Source: Roseomonas aeriglobus
Lineage (GTDB): Bacteria > Pseudomonadota > Alphaproteobacteria > Sphingomonadales > Sphingomonadaceae
Length of the DNA: 64,000 nt
Reading direction: 5' to 3'
NCBI GenBank assembly: GCA_016937575.1
Contig: JAFHKN010000002.1
Coordinates: forward strand, 868,001 to 932,000
The position numbers and the translations under genes are program-made. The first letter of the stretch is position 1. Every line of letters begins with the position of its first letter. Under the pieces are notes generated by a model. That model made no database searches. It saw only the letters and a list, made by a program, of their open reading frames with translations, and had not been told where the DNA came from. Shown one piece after another: positions 1 to 8,778 of this stretch.

Positions 1-1
1 C

Positions 2-388
2 ATCATGGAAGAGGAAGCGCGCGGGCAGACGATGCTGCCGGTTCCGTTCCTGCGCCAGCTGATCGCGTTGTACGGCGACAGCATGCAGGCGATGGTGCCG
101 GGCTATCTGGAAGCGTCGATGGACAGTTTCCGTCGCAACCAGGAACAGTTCAAGTCGGCGGTCGAGGGCGCGTTCGCTCACTCACCGTTCGCGGAGATCG
201 CCAAGCGCAACATGGCGATGTTCGAGGCCGCGGCGCAGGCGTTCAAGCCGGGTGCGCAGGGCGGGGTGCCGGGAGCGGCGGCTCCCGCTCCGGCGCCGGC
301 GACCGGTGCGGCGTCGAGCAAGGATGATGAGATTGCGGCGCTGAAGGCGGAACTTGCCAAGCTGCAGGACAAGGTCGCGAAGCTCTAG
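2..388 (+). CDS. phaR: PHA synthesis regulator PhaR, C-terminal part (5' end outside window)
   Basis: This is the C-terminal part of the polyhydroxyalkanoate synthesis repressor. The family binds DNA and PHA granules and controls phasin and PHA genes. The reading frame is open to the left edge, and the first visible codon (Ile) precedes a Met that is internal. The visible stretch MEEEARGQTMLPVPFLRQLI is typical of the region just after the PhaR DNA-binding domain. It is followed by a helical segment (GDSMQAMVPGYLEASMDSF), an Ala/Pro-rich linker and a C-terminal coiled-coil-like tail (DDEIAALKAELAKLQDKVAKL region). The true start and the DNA-binding domain lie upstream of the window, so whether it is intact cannot be judged. 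Confidence 0.85.
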   Translation: MMEEEARGQTMLPVPFLRQLIALYGDSMQAMVPGYLEASMDSFRRNQEQFKSAVEGAFAHSPFAEIAKRNMAMFEAAAQAFKPGAQGGVPGAAAPAPAPATGAASSKDDEIAALKAELAKLQDKVAKL

Positions 389-501
389 GCGTCGCCAGCC
401 GAATTGGTTTGCCAATTCCGCGTCGCGGGCGACGCTTCGGCCGGCGGGCATGGCCGGCCGACGGGGCGGCTTTGCCGGGGCGCGCTCCAGACGTTCCAGA
501 T

Positions 502-631
502 CCTCCCCCAGCTTGTCTGGGGGAGGGGGACCGGCGAAGCCGGTGGAGGGGCTTGCAAGCCGGTCGATGGCGAGGGGAACGCCCCTCCACCGGCTTCGCC
601 GGTCCCCCTCCCCCAGACAAGCTGGGGGAGG
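502..631. repeat. 50-bp perfect inverted repeat between phaR and methyltransferase
   Basis: Two 50-base arms (502-551 and 582-631) are exact reverse complements around a 30-base loop. Each arm contains its own smaller hairpin built on CTCCCCCAG...CTGGGGGAG. The element fills the space between two convergent genes, so it may act as a bidirectional terminator. It resembles the GC-rich intergenic repeats seen elsewhere in this window, for example at 26.9, 32.9 and 63.8 kb. Confidence 0.85.
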
Positions 632-639
632 AATTTCAG

Positions 640-1449
640 TCACCGCTTCGGCTTCACGAACTTCAGCGTCATCCGGTCGCTCTCGCCGATCGCGGCGTAT
701 TTCTCGCGATCGACGTCCTTCAGGCGGTAGGTCGGCGGCAGTGTCCAGACGCCCTCGGGCCAGTCGGCGGTGTCCTTGGGGTTGGCGTTGACTTCCGATT
801 TCCCTGCCAGCTTGAACCCGGCCTTTTCGGCGAAGGCGACGACGCTCGACGTCTTCATATAGCCGCTCTTTTCCTCGGCCGCGGAGTCGCGGCCCTCGGG
901 CAGGCGATGCTCGACGATACCGAGCGTCCCTCCGGGCTTCAGCATGCGGAACATCTCGGCGAACGCGGCCTGCGTCCGGTCGACGCCGGCAAAGCGCAGG
1001 TTGTGGACGTTGCGGAACGTCAGCACGACGTCGGCGCTGCCGGCAGGAACGGTCGGTTCGCCTGCGGCGGCCGGGAAGGCGGCGAGCTTGACCTTGCCGT
1101 ACGCGGTCGGATTGGCGGCCTGCAGTTTCTTCACCCCGTCCAGCCCGCGCGCCATGTTGCCCGCGGCGTAATAGGTACCGCGTTGCGCGAGATAGGGCGC
1201 GAGGATCTCGGTGTACCAGCCGCCGCCGGGGATCAATTCGACGACGGTGTCGGTCGGCTTCACGCCGAAAAAGGTCAATGTCTCGGTCGGGTGGCGGTAT
1301 TGGTCGCGGGCGACGTTCGCTGGCGTGCGGGTGGTTGCCGCGACCGCGCGGGCGATTTCGCTGCGCAGGCTGGCGGGCTGGCCGGTGGCAACGCTGGTCA
1401 CCGCCAGCGCGACGGCCCCGAGGCCGAGGGTTGCGAGCATCGGACGCAA
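640..1449 (-). CDS. Class I SAM-methyltransferase-fold protein with signal peptide
   Basis: This is a protein of about 269 residues with a Rossmann methyltransferase fold. The glycine-rich motif I region reads VVELIPGGGWYTEIL, a later strand reads ADVVLTFRNVHNL, and MLKPGGTLGIVEHR matches the post-motif strand. The N-terminus (MLATLGLGAVALAVTSVATGQ) looks like a Sec signal peptide. The chosen start is TTG at 1449 because GGGAGA lies 6 bases upstream; ATG at 1440 is the alternative. An even longer open frame upstream has no ribosome-binding site. The family is known in proteobacteria as a predicted methyltransferase with a leader. Its substrate is unknown, and an exported SAM enzyme is puzzling because SAM is cytoplasmic. 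Confidence 0.8.
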   Translation of the reverse strand: MRPMLATLGLGAVALAVTSVATGQPASLRSEIARAVAATTRTPANVARDQYRHPTETLTFFGVKPTDTVVELIPGGGWYTEILAPYLAQRGTYYAAGNMARGLDGVKKLQAANPTAYGKVKLAAFPAAAGEPTVPAGSADVVLTFRNVHNLRFAGVDRTQAAFAEMFRMLKPGGTLGIVEHRLPEGRDSAAEEKSGYMKTSSVVAFAEKAGFKLAGKSEVNANPKDTADWPEGVWTLPPTYRLKDVDREKYAAIGESDRMTLKFVKPKR

Positions 1450-1499
1450 GACACATCTCCCTGTTCTGTTGGATGCGATTCTAGGGATGGGGCGGGGCG

Positions 1500-1685
1500 A
1501 TGCAAGTGCGGTTATGGGGTGGCGTGGCGGCCTGTGCGGTTCTCGCGGTGGCAAGCGGCGTCGCATCGTGGCGGCGGGACCGGCGCGTCAATCTCGATCG
1601 GGTGAGCGCCATCGACTGGACGACGGTGCAGTTCGCGGCGCTGTTCGGCGGCGTCATGCTGGCCGCGCTCGCGATCAGCGGATAA
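1500..1685 (+). CDS. Small membrane protein, unknown function
   Basis: This is a 61-residue protein with a hydrophobic N-terminal segment (about residues 5-23), an RRDRR charged patch, and a second hydrophobic segment near the C-terminus (about 45-60). It is therefore a likely two-pass small inner-membrane protein. A GGGGCGGGGC stretch precedes the ATG. It is divergent from the methyltransferase gene 50 bp away. It overlaps the 3' end of the convergent glycosyltransferase gene by 11 bp. No family is recognised. The hydrophobic layout favours a real gene, but it could be a chance frame. Confidence 0.5.
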   Translation: MQVRLWGGVAACAVLAVASGVASWRRDRRVNLDRVSAIDWTTVQFAALFGGVMLAALAISG

Positions 1686-3141
1686 CGGCCAAATCGCGGC
1701 GCAGGAAGACGACCGTCCGGTAGCTCGACCGGGGGACGCTCAGAACCTGCCGATACTGGCTCGCGAGCACAGGCTGGAGCAGGGCGACGGTCGCCGGGTT
1801 CCAGATCGCCAGCTTGCGGGTCGATGCGACGATCAGCGGCGGGCGTGCGGCCAGGATGCGTCGCACCTCCGCGACCTCGTCGATTCCGGTCGCGCCCGCC
1901 TCGGTCGTGTAGGCGAGGAAGTTGGGAAAGGCATGGGCGGTCGGCACACAGCTGTGCGACAGGGTGTAGGTCGCGGTATCGCCGATGAAGACATAGGGGC
2001 AGCCACCGCGACGGTTCTTGGCCACGACCTCCGCTACTGCCCGCGCGCCGGCGACATCGGGGGCGATGAAGGCACGCTCCACGACGAGCAGCAGCAGACC
2101 GAGCATCAGCGTGCCGACCAGGATGCGCGGAATCCGCCCCAGCGCGATGCCGGCGATCATCGTCAGCGGCGGCAGTAGCGGCAGAGCGTAATGATCGAAG
2201 AAGGTACCGATCGCGACGAAGCCAATGACCGCCGCGCCGAGCCAGGCGAAAGCGAGCGCGCGCTCGCCGGTCAGACGCACCTTGCGCCGCCGCCACGCGA
2301 TCGCCGCGCACAGCAGCAGCGGCGACAGCTGGGCGACAATCCCCAGCAGCCGCATGCCGATCTCCCCCAGGGGATAGCCGGGTCGGAGGAAGATCGACAC
2401 GACGTTGGCGAACCACCACGCATCGAGCGCCGCTGGCCCCATCGCGCGGTAGGTCAGGACGGCCGCCGCGGTCGGCGCGAGACCGATCGCGAGCCAGAGG
2501 ACGCTGGCCGCAAGCACCGCGACCCCCCCGCCGCGCGCGCGAACGAGCCAATAGACATGCGCGAGGCCAAGGAACGCCGCCTCGACCGCCGCGGTCGTCT
2601 TGATCTGAATGGCCAGGCCCGCGGCCAAGCACGCCAGCGCACCGCCTGCCGCGATCGCGCCGCGCCGCCGATGCTCGGCCAGATCGGGCAGGCGCAGCAT
2701 GAGACGCGCGGCGACGGCGATGAAGAGGTTGTAGAAGACGGGTGCCTGCCCGCCACGCCCGCCGAGCAGCGGCAGCCAGATCAGGTAGGCGACTCCGGCG
2801 GCGAACGCACCGCTGCGGCTGGCGCCGAGCGCCCGGGCACCGCTGGCGACCACGCACGCCGTGAGCCCGGCGAACAGCGTGGCGATGAGCTGATAGCCGA
2901 CGACGTCGTCACCCGGCAGCGCGGCTGCGCCTGCATAGAGCAGGAACAGCCCGACCGGCTTGCGATCCCAGAGATCGAGGTAGGGAACCGCTCCGTCGAG
3001 CATCCGCTGGCCGATCAGCAGATAATATTGCTCGTCGACATGGATGATCGGATTGCCGAAATCCGCCCCGCGCAGCCCGACGGCAATGACGAGCAGCAGC
3101 AGCGCCGCTGCCCATGGGGGAAGCGGACGCGCTTCGTTCAT
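1675..3141 (-). CDS. Multi-pass membrane glycosyltransferase, GT-C / family 39-like
   Basis: This is a 488-residue polytopic membrane protein. Hydrophobic segments recur from residue 10 onward, and an early acidic motif (NPIIHVDEQYYLLIGQ, about residues 29-44) lies in the first periplasmic loop. That is the layout of polyprenyl-phosphate-sugar dependent GT-C enzymes (PMT/ArnT-like), where the loop acid is catalytic. DLWDRKPVGLFLLY is also typical of the family. A soluble C-terminal part (about 385-488) follows the last membrane helix. The start ATG overlaps the stop of the upstream aspartic protease gene by one base (TGATG), so translation is probably coupled. The sugar and acceptor cannot be read from the sequence. 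Confidence 0.8.
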   Translation of the reverse strand: MNEARPLPPWAAALLLLVIAVGLRGADFGNPIIHVDEQYYLLIGQRMLDGAVPYLDLWDRKPVGLFLLYAGAAALPGDDVVGYQLIATLFAGLTACVVASGARALGASRSGAFAAGVAYLIWLPLLGGRGGQAPVFYNLFIAVAARLMLRLPDLAEHRRRGAIAAGGALACLAAGLAIQIKTTAAVEAAFLGLAHVYWLVRARGGGVAVLAASVLWLAIGLAPTAAAVLTYRAMGPAALDAWWFANVVSIFLRPGYPLGEIGMRLLGIVAQLSPLLLCAAIAWRRRKVRLTGERALAFAWLGAAVIGFVAIGTFFDHYALPLLPPLTMIAGIALGRIPRILVGTLMLGLLLLVVERAFIAPDVAGARAVAEVVAKNRRGGCPYVFIGDTATYTLSHSCVPTAHAFPNFLAYTTEAGATGIDEVAEVRRILAARPPLIVASTRKLAIWNPATVALLQPVLASQYRQVLSVPRSSYRTVVFLRRDLAVIR

Positions 3142-4349
3142 CAGTAGAAGGCCGCCAGCGTCAATGCGCGCTCCGCCCCGCCGTCGCATAGCCCCAACCG
3201 GACGGTGCGACCGGGCGTGCCGGCGGGCCATTGGCCGAGCTTGCTGGTGCGATAGTCGTCGGGCAGCTTCGCGCCATCGATCGCGCAGATCCGTTCGCCC
3301 GCGCGCCAACCGTCGGTGGCAGCCGGAGACCCGCGCATCACGTGCAGTACGCGCAACGCCTTGCCCTCATAGGACAGCAGGAGCCCGCTGGTCGATTTGA
3401 GCGGCATCCGGTCGGCGTCCTTGCCGGGGCTGAGGATCATGCGGCGCGCCTTCGGGTCGAGCAACACGCGGTACCGCTGGAGGAAGCCGTTACCGATGCG
3501 GCCCGCGGTGCCGGTCTGCATCGAATAGCCGCGCGGCGGTTCGATCCGCACCTCGACATTGCGCGCGGGCGCGGCCCCCAGCCGCACCTGGGGCAGGACG
3601 ACCAGATCGGTTTCGATCGGTCCGGCCAGGCCCACCGCATAGGCCGACGTCAGCCCCACATCGGGCAACCGCGTCGTCGCCCAGGCTTCGCGCGACAGCG
3701 TCAGCGTCGATCCGTCGCCGGTATCGAGTAGCAGCGGACGCAGGCGCGCGGTGCCGACCGTCGCGTCGACCTGGAACGTGCCGGTCTGCGGCGCGGTCGA
3801 AAGCGCGACGCTGGTACCGCGAAACGGCATCCGGCCGCTGGGAAGCAGGCGGAAGCGGCGATTGTCGAAATCGATATCGAGCGCGTGCGCGGCGAGCAGG
3901 TCGGCGCCGACGACGACGTCGACCGCCTTCGTTGTGCCCGTCGCCAGCGCGGTCAGGTCGGCGACCCCGATCCGCCCGCCATGGCGTGACAGCCCGCCGA
4001 AGTCGATGCTCTCGACCGGCGCCCATGCGATGGGCAACGACCCGCCGATCGCGGCCGCGGCCTGGCCGCTGGCGGTCGGTCTCAACCCGATGCTGCCTGC
4101 AAACGCGCTTGCGGCCAGCGTGAAATTGACGCCCGTGTCGAGCACTGCGGTCGCCGAACGTCCATTGACCGCCATTCTGAACGCGATCTGGTTGCCCGGC
4201 GTCAGCTCGAACGGCACCCACCGCACCTCGGTATCGGCGGCGAGCGACGGTGCCGGGGACAAGGCGATGGGCGCGCTTGCCTTCGGCTGCCGCGCGGTGA
4301 CGGGCAGGGCAAGGGAAACGGCAAGGACGACGAGCGGGAGGGCGCGCAT
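3141..4349 (-). CDS. Secreted retropepsin-like aspartic protease with PDZ domain
   Basis: This is a 402-residue protein with a Sec signal peptide (MRALPLVVLAVSLALPVTAR). Two aspartic protease motifs are visible, AVLDTGVNF at about residues 68-76 and LLLDTGDGST at about 206-215. The protein therefore holds two retropepsin-like lobes, as in bacterial clan AA proteins. The C-terminal stretch (about 320-395; LLLSYEGKALRVLHVMRGSP, GWRAGERICAIDG) is a PDZ domain. It probably works in the periplasm. It heads a two-gene operon with the membrane glycosyltransferase, to which it is coupled by a 1-base overlap. The substrate is unknown. Confidence 0.82.
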   Translation of the reverse strand: MRALPLVVLAVSLALPVTARQPKASAPIALSPAPSLAADTEVRWVPFELTPGNQIAFRMAVNGRSATAVLDTGVNFTLAASAFAGSIGLRPTASGQAAAAIGGSLPIAWAPVESIDFGGLSRHGGRIGVADLTALATGTTKAVDVVVGADLLAAHALDIDFDNRRFRLLPSGRMPFRGTSVALSTAPQTGTFQVDATVGTARLRPLLLDTGDGSTLTLSREAWATTRLPDVGLTSAYAVGLAGPIETDLVVLPQVRLGAAPARNVEVRIEPPRGYSMQTGTAGRIGNGFLQRYRVLLDPKARRMILSPGKDADRMPLKSTSGLLLSYEGKALRVLHVMRGSPAATDGWRAGERICAIDGAKLPDDYRTSKLGQWPAGTPGRTVRLGLCDGGAERALTLAAFY

Positions 4350-4470
4350 GTGAGCCGGGCTGTTAGCGGGTTTGCGCGGCGAAACAATGGCGGCGTTGGG
4401 CCACCCATCGCTCGATTTGCAAATGGGGCACGGCAGGCATAGCCTGATCGAAGTTCAGGGGGAACGCCAC

Positions 4471-6477
4471 ATGATGAAGCTCAGCATTGCCGCAGCCTGT
4501 CTGCTCGCGGGCACCGCCGCCGTCACATCTGCAACCGCGCAAACTTCGGCCGCGCCGCCGGCCGCAACAAGCCGGCCCGCGCCCGACACGCCTATGCAGA
4601 CGCCATCCGGCGCAACCTTCACCGGCCCCGGCGGCTGGACGTCGGCGACGAAGCCGTCACTCATCGAACTGATCGCGCCCGAGGGTGATTACCGGATCGC
4701 CATCGTCGATGTTCCCACCGCCGCCGACGCGGCCGCCGCGGTCGCGGCCGCTTGGAAGCTGTGGGCCCCGACACAGACGCGTCCGCCCAAACTCATTACC
4801 TCGCGCCCGGCGCGCAACGGGTGGGACGAACGTCAGGCCATCGATTACGAGGTGTCGCCCAACGAGAAGCGCGCGCTGTACGCCATCGCGCTGCGCAAGG
4901 GCACGACCTGGACCGTCGGCCTGATCGATGGGGCGGAAGCGACGGCCGAGAAGCGGCTGGCGGCCGTCGGGCTGGTGTCGCAGAGCCTGCGTCCGGCCGG
5001 CTATTCCCGGGAGAGCTTTGCCGGGAAGACCGCGCATCCGATGGACGCCGCCCGCATCGCGCAGCTGCGGTCATTCGTCGAAACAGCGATGAAGGATTTG
5101 GGCGTGCCCGGTGCGGCGATCGCCATCACGACATCCGAAAAGACGATCTACGCGACCGGGTTGGGCGTGCGATTGCTCGGCGATCCGACGCCCGTCGATG
5201 CCGATACCGAATTTGCGGTGGCGAGCAATACCAAGGGCATGGCGACGCTGCTGCTGGCGAAGCTGGTCGACGAAGGCAAGCTCGGCTGGGAGCAGCCGGT
5301 GACCCAGGTCTATCCGAGCTTCCGGCTGGGCAGTGCTGCAACGACGTCCAAGGTGCGGATGAAGCATCTGGTCTGCGCCTGCACCGGCCTGCCGCGCAAG
5401 GACCTGCAGGTCGTTCTCAATTCCGACCCGAAGACCGCGGGCAAGGACACGTTCGTGCAGCTGGCGGCGACGGAGCCGACCAGCGGCTTCGGCGAGGTGT
5501 TTCAATATAATAATCTGATGGCCTCCGCGGCGGGCTATGTCGGCGCGCATCTGGTGTACCCGGCGCTGCCGCTAGACGAGGCGCTCGACCGGGCGATGCG
5601 CGAAAAGGTGTGGGCTCCCCTCGGCATGACGCGCACGACGCTGGACTTCGCCAAGGCGACGCAAGGCAATTGGGCGCGACCGCATGCCGCCGACATCACC
5701 AACACGCCGGTGCCGGTCCTGGCAGAGGGGATGAAGCTCAATTACGCGTTCACGCGCTACGGCGCGGCGGGCGGCGCGTGGTCGACTGCCAATGACATGG
5801 CGCGCTACGCCCGATTCGAGCTGAATCGCGGACGGCTCGACGACGGCAAGCAATATGTCTCGGAAGAGAATCTGCTGCAGCGCCGGGTCGCCAATGTGCC
5901 GGTGGGCGAGGACCGCGTGTACGGGATGGGGATGCAGGTCGACCGCGACTATGGCGTCGACGTCGTTCATCACGGCGGCAGCCTGGCAGGCTACAAGACC
6001 GATTTCTTCGTGTTCCCCGATGCGAAGATCGGCGCGGTCATCCTGACCAACTCGGACAGCGGTCAGGCGATGCTGCGGCCGTTCATGCGCCGCGTGCTGG
6101 AGCTGCTGTACGACGGCAAGCCCGAGGCGGCGAGCGATGTCGCGTCGATCGCGAAACGCTGGGATGCGGAGATCGCGGCGGAACGCAAGCTGGTGTCGGT
6201 GACGCCGGATGCGGTCGCGGCGGCGGCGCTCGCGCCGCGCTACAGCAATCCCGAGCTCGGGCCGCTCACCGTCACCCGGCGCGGCGATACGGTGCGCTTC
6301 GACTTCCGATCAATCGGTACGCCGATGGGAACGAAGCGCAATGCCGACGGCACGATCAGCTTCATCGGGCTCGACCCGAACAACCTGTTCTTCCCAATGG
6401 TCGTGGGCATCAAGGATGGGAAGCGGACCCTGACCGTTCGCGACAGCCAGCACGAGTTCGTGTTCGTCGAAGGCTGA
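4471..6477 (+). CDS. Serine hydrolase, class C beta-lactamase / DD-peptidase family
   Basis: This is a 668-residue exported protein (signal MMKLSIAAACLLAGTAAVTSATAQ). The start at 4471 has AGGGGGAA at a proper distance; the open frame extends further up without such a site. An N-terminal domain of about 180 residues precedes a beta-lactamase-fold domain. Its catalytic elements are SNTK (S252, K255), YNN (Y346, N348) and HHGG (about 500-503, equivalent to the KTG/HxG box). A C-terminal beta-rich domain follows. Likely roles are peptidase, esterase or peptidoglycan-related hydrolysis; resistance to beta-lactams cannot be inferred. It stands alone between divergent and convergent neighbours. Confidence 0.85.
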   Translation: MMKLSIAAACLLAGTAAVTSATAQTSAAPPAATSRPAPDTPMQTPSGATFTGPGGWTSATKPSLIELIAPEGDYRIAIVDVPTAADAAAAVAAAWKLWAPTQTRPPKLITSRPARNGWDERQAIDYEVSPNEKRALYAIALRKGTTWTVGLIDGAEATAEKRLAAVGLVSQSLRPAGYSRESFAGKTAHPMDAARIAQLRSFVETAMKDLGVPGAAIAITTSEKTIYATGLGVRLLGDPTPVDADTEFAVASNTKGMATLLLAKLVDEGKLGWEQPVTQVYPSFRLGSAATTSKVRMKHLVCACTGLPRKDLQVVLNSDPKTAGKDTFVQLAATEPTSGFGEVFQYNNLMASAAGYVGAHLVYPALPLDEALDRAMREKVWAPLGMTRTTLDFAKATQGNWARPHAADITNTPVPVLAEGMKLNYAFTRYGAAGGAWSTANDMARYARFELNRGRLDDGKQYVSEENLLQRRVANVPVGEDRVYGMGMQVDRDYGVDVVHHGGSLAGYKTDFFVFPDAKIGAVILTNSDSGQAMLRPFMRRVLELLYDGKPEAASDVASIAKRWDAEIAAERKLVSVTPDAVAAAALAPRYSNPELGPLTVTRRGDTVRFDFRSIGTPMGTKRNADGTISFIGLDPNNLFFPMVVGIKDGKRTLTVRDSQHEFVFVEG

Positions 6478-6522
6478 GGCCGTGCAGCCTGCCGCGATCC
6501 GGCCGCGGCAGGCGCCAGCCCC

Positions 6523-8073
6523 TTAGAGGCACGCCTCCAGATAGGCCTGGTCGAAGCCGAACTGCTTGGCCTTGTCGAGCGTGTAGGGGCGCAGGCCCAT
6601 CGAGCGATATTCGCCGATGATCTTCCCGTCGGCGCTCTCGTCGAGATATTCGAACTTGAACAGCTCCTGGGTGACGATCACCGGGCCTTCCATGCCGATG
6701 ACTTCGGTGATGTTGGTCACGCGGCGGCTGCCGTCGCGCAGGCGCTTCACCTGGACGATCATATCGACCGAATCGGCGATCTGGCGGCTGATGGCCTCCT
6801 TCGGGATCTTGATGTCGCCCATCATGACCATGTTCTCCATACGCCCGAGACACTCGCGCGGGGAGTTGGAGTGGAGCGTACACATCGACCCGTCGTGACC
6901 GGTGTTCATCGCGGCGAGCAGGTCGAAACACTCCGACCCACGAATTTCGCCCAGGATGATGCGATCCGGGCGCATACGCAGCGCGTTCTTGACGAGGTCG
7001 CGGATGGTGATCTCGCCCTGACCCTCCAGGTTCGGCGGGCGGGTTTCGAGCGGCAGCCAGTGCGGCTGCTGCAGGCGGAGTTCGGCCGCGTCCTCGATCG
7101 TCAGCACGCGCTCGCCCGGATCGATCATCTTCGAGAGCGCATTGAGCATCGTCGTCTTGCCCGAGCCGGTGCCGCCCGAGATGACGATGTTGAACCGGCA
7201 GGCGCCGGCGATCTTCAGCGCGGTCGCCATCTTCTGCGACATGCTGCCGAACCCGGCCATCATGTCGAGCGTGATCGGCTTGTCGGAGAACTTACGGATC
7301 GAGATCGCCGTGCCCTTGAGGCTGAGCGGCGGGACGATGACGTTGACGCGGCTGCCGTCCTTCAGGCGGGCGTCGGCCAGCGGGGTCGTCTGGTCGACGC
7401 GGCGGCCGACGGAGTTGCAGATGCGCTGCGCGATCTGGAACAGATGCTCCTCGTCGCGGAACTGGATGTTCGCCAGCTCCAGTTTGCCCTTGCGTTCGAC
7501 GAAGGTCTGTTCGGGGCCGTTGACCATGATGTCGCTGACCGCGGGGTCGGCGATCAGCTCCTCGAGCGGGCCGAGGCCGAGCAGCTCGTCGACCAGCACC
7601 TTTTCCAGCGCGAACTGTTCGCGGCGGTTGAGCGTCAGCTTCAGTTCGGCGAGCACTTCGCCGATGATCGGGCGGAATTCCTCGGCCAGCTCGTCCTTGC
7701 TGAGCGTCGCGGCCGCTTCGGGGTCGACGCGTTCGAGCAGGCGGGGAAGGACCTGTTCCTTGATGCGGTGGATCGAGTTCTCGAATCCTTCGCCGCGATT
7801 GTTCGCCGCATCGCCGCTGGCGGCCACGCGTTCGGCCAGGCGCGACATCTGGTCGCCCCCGGCGGCACTGGCGGGCGCTGCCGCAAAGGTCGCGAGATCG
7901 GATTCGGGTGCGAGACCGGCCAACGGCGCGCTGGCGATCGGCGGGAATTGCTCGCCCCCTTCCGGCTCCACCGGGCGCGGCGGTCCGCTGCTCTGCATGG
8001 GCTTCGCCACGCCGAACGCCGGACGTACCCCCGGCCCCCCCGTCATACCGTTGCGTCGACCAAAAGCGCTCAT
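6523..8073 (-). CDS. cpaF: CpaF/TadA-type secretion ATPase
   Basis: This is a 516-residue type II/IV secretion ATPase that powers Tad/Flp pilus assembly. A variable Pro/Gly-rich N-terminus of about 90 residues is followed by the N-terminal helical domain and the RecA-like core. The Walker A motif GGTGSGKTT lies at about residues 300-308. TIEDAAELRLQQPH matches the Asp box, RPDRIILGEIRG the Walker B region, and TGHDGSMCTLHSNS the His box. ATG at 8073 is chosen because GAGGAA lies 5-6 bases upstream; six further codons are open before it. No other tad/cpa genes lie nearby, so it is detached from the usual cluster. Confidence 0.92.
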   Translation of the reverse strand: MSAFGRRNGMTGGPGVRPAFGVAKPMQSSGPPRPVEPEGGEQFPPIASAPLAGLAPESDLATFAAAPASAAGGDQMSRLAERVAASGDAANNRGEGFENSIHRIKEQVLPRLLERVDPEAAATLSKDELAEEFRPIIGEVLAELKLTLNRREQFALEKVLVDELLGLGPLEELIADPAVSDIMVNGPEQTFVERKGKLELANIQFRDEEHLFQIAQRICNSVGRRVDQTTPLADARLKDGSRVNVIVPPLSLKGTAISIRKFSDKPITLDMMAGFGSMSQKMATALKIAGACRFNIVISGGTGSGKTTMLNALSKMIDPGERVLTIEDAAELRLQQPHWLPLETRPPNLEGQGEITIRDLVKNALRMRPDRIILGEIRGSECFDLLAAMNTGHDGSMCTLHSNSPRECLGRMENMVMMGDIKIPKEAISRQIADSVDMIVQVKRLRDGSRRVTNITEVIGMEGPVIVTQELFKFEYLDESADGKIIGEYRSMGLRPYTLDKAKQFGFDQAYLEACL

Positions 8074-8313
8074 CGAATTCCTCGCACGCACGCGGGGTGC
8101 ATGTTGCCTCGGGTGAGAGAAGTAGAGCCGAAGGTTTTACAATTGCCTAACCATGGCCGGCGCGCGCGGCGGCTGCGTTGCGCGCACTTGGCACCGACCT
8201 GGCCGGCGGGGCTGCACGCCTGTCCGACGGCGCGGCTTTGCCGCGACGGGCCACTTTTCTCAAACGCGAGCCCATGTCATCCTTTTGAACGCAAACCGGG
8301 GGAGGCGAAAGCG

Positions 8314-8760
8314 ATGCCCACACTGACACCCTTGTTCGTCGCACTGTTGGCCCAGGCCGCAGCCCAGCCCACGCCTCTCCCCAACTGGCTTGCGGGATGC
8401 TGGCAATCGGGCACGACAGCCGAGTGGACCGAGGAATGCTGGACCACCCCCCGCGCGAGGTCGTTGTTCGGCACAAATCGCGCCGGGTCGGGCGACACGC
8501 TGACGATGTGGGAGTCGATGCAAATCCTGCCGGACGCGCGGGGCCGGCCGGTGTTCTGGGCCTCGCCGCGCGGCGCGCCGCGGTCGGCGTTCCCAATGGT
8601 GTCGTCGACGGCGACGGAGATCGTCTTCGCCAATGCCGCGCACGATTATCCGCAGCGTATTCGCTATTGGCGGGAGGGGGCGGCGTTGAACGCCGAGATC
8701 TCGCTCATCGACGGCAGCAAGCCGATGCGATGGCGGTTCGTGCGGTCGGCGGATCGCTGA
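8314..8760 (+). CDS. DUF6265-like secreted protein
   Basis: This is a 148-residue protein with a short signal peptide (MPTLTPLFVALLAQAAAQ). The motifs LAGCWQ, W-E-SMQI, FANAAHDYPQRIRYW and the closing MRWRF are typical of the DUF6265 family, small exported beta-barrel-like proteins of unknown role. The ATG at 8314 is preceded by GGGGGAGG. A much longer frame runs through from 6871, but it is the antisense shadow of cpaF and is not used. Confidence 0.75.
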   Translation: MPTLTPLFVALLAQAAAQPTPLPNWLAGCWQSGTTAEWTEECWTTPRARSLFGTNRAGSGDTLTMWESMQILPDARGRPVFWASPRGAPRSAFPMVSSTATEIVFANAAHDYPQRIRYWREGAALNAEISLIDGSKPMRWRFVRSADR

Positions 8761-8778
8761 GCGACCCGCCGCGCGAGG

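Noticed and set aside
182..1605. Long overlapping open frames of 398-424 codons on both strands
   Set aside because: They run antisense or out of frame through phaR and the methyltransferase, are Arg/Pro-rich without recognisable motifs, and are typical GC-rich shadows.
6871..8313. N-terminal extension of the DUF6265 gene (a 629-codon frame)
   Set aside because: The first 480 codons are the antisense of cpaF. The true start at 8314 has a ribosome-binding site and a signal peptide.
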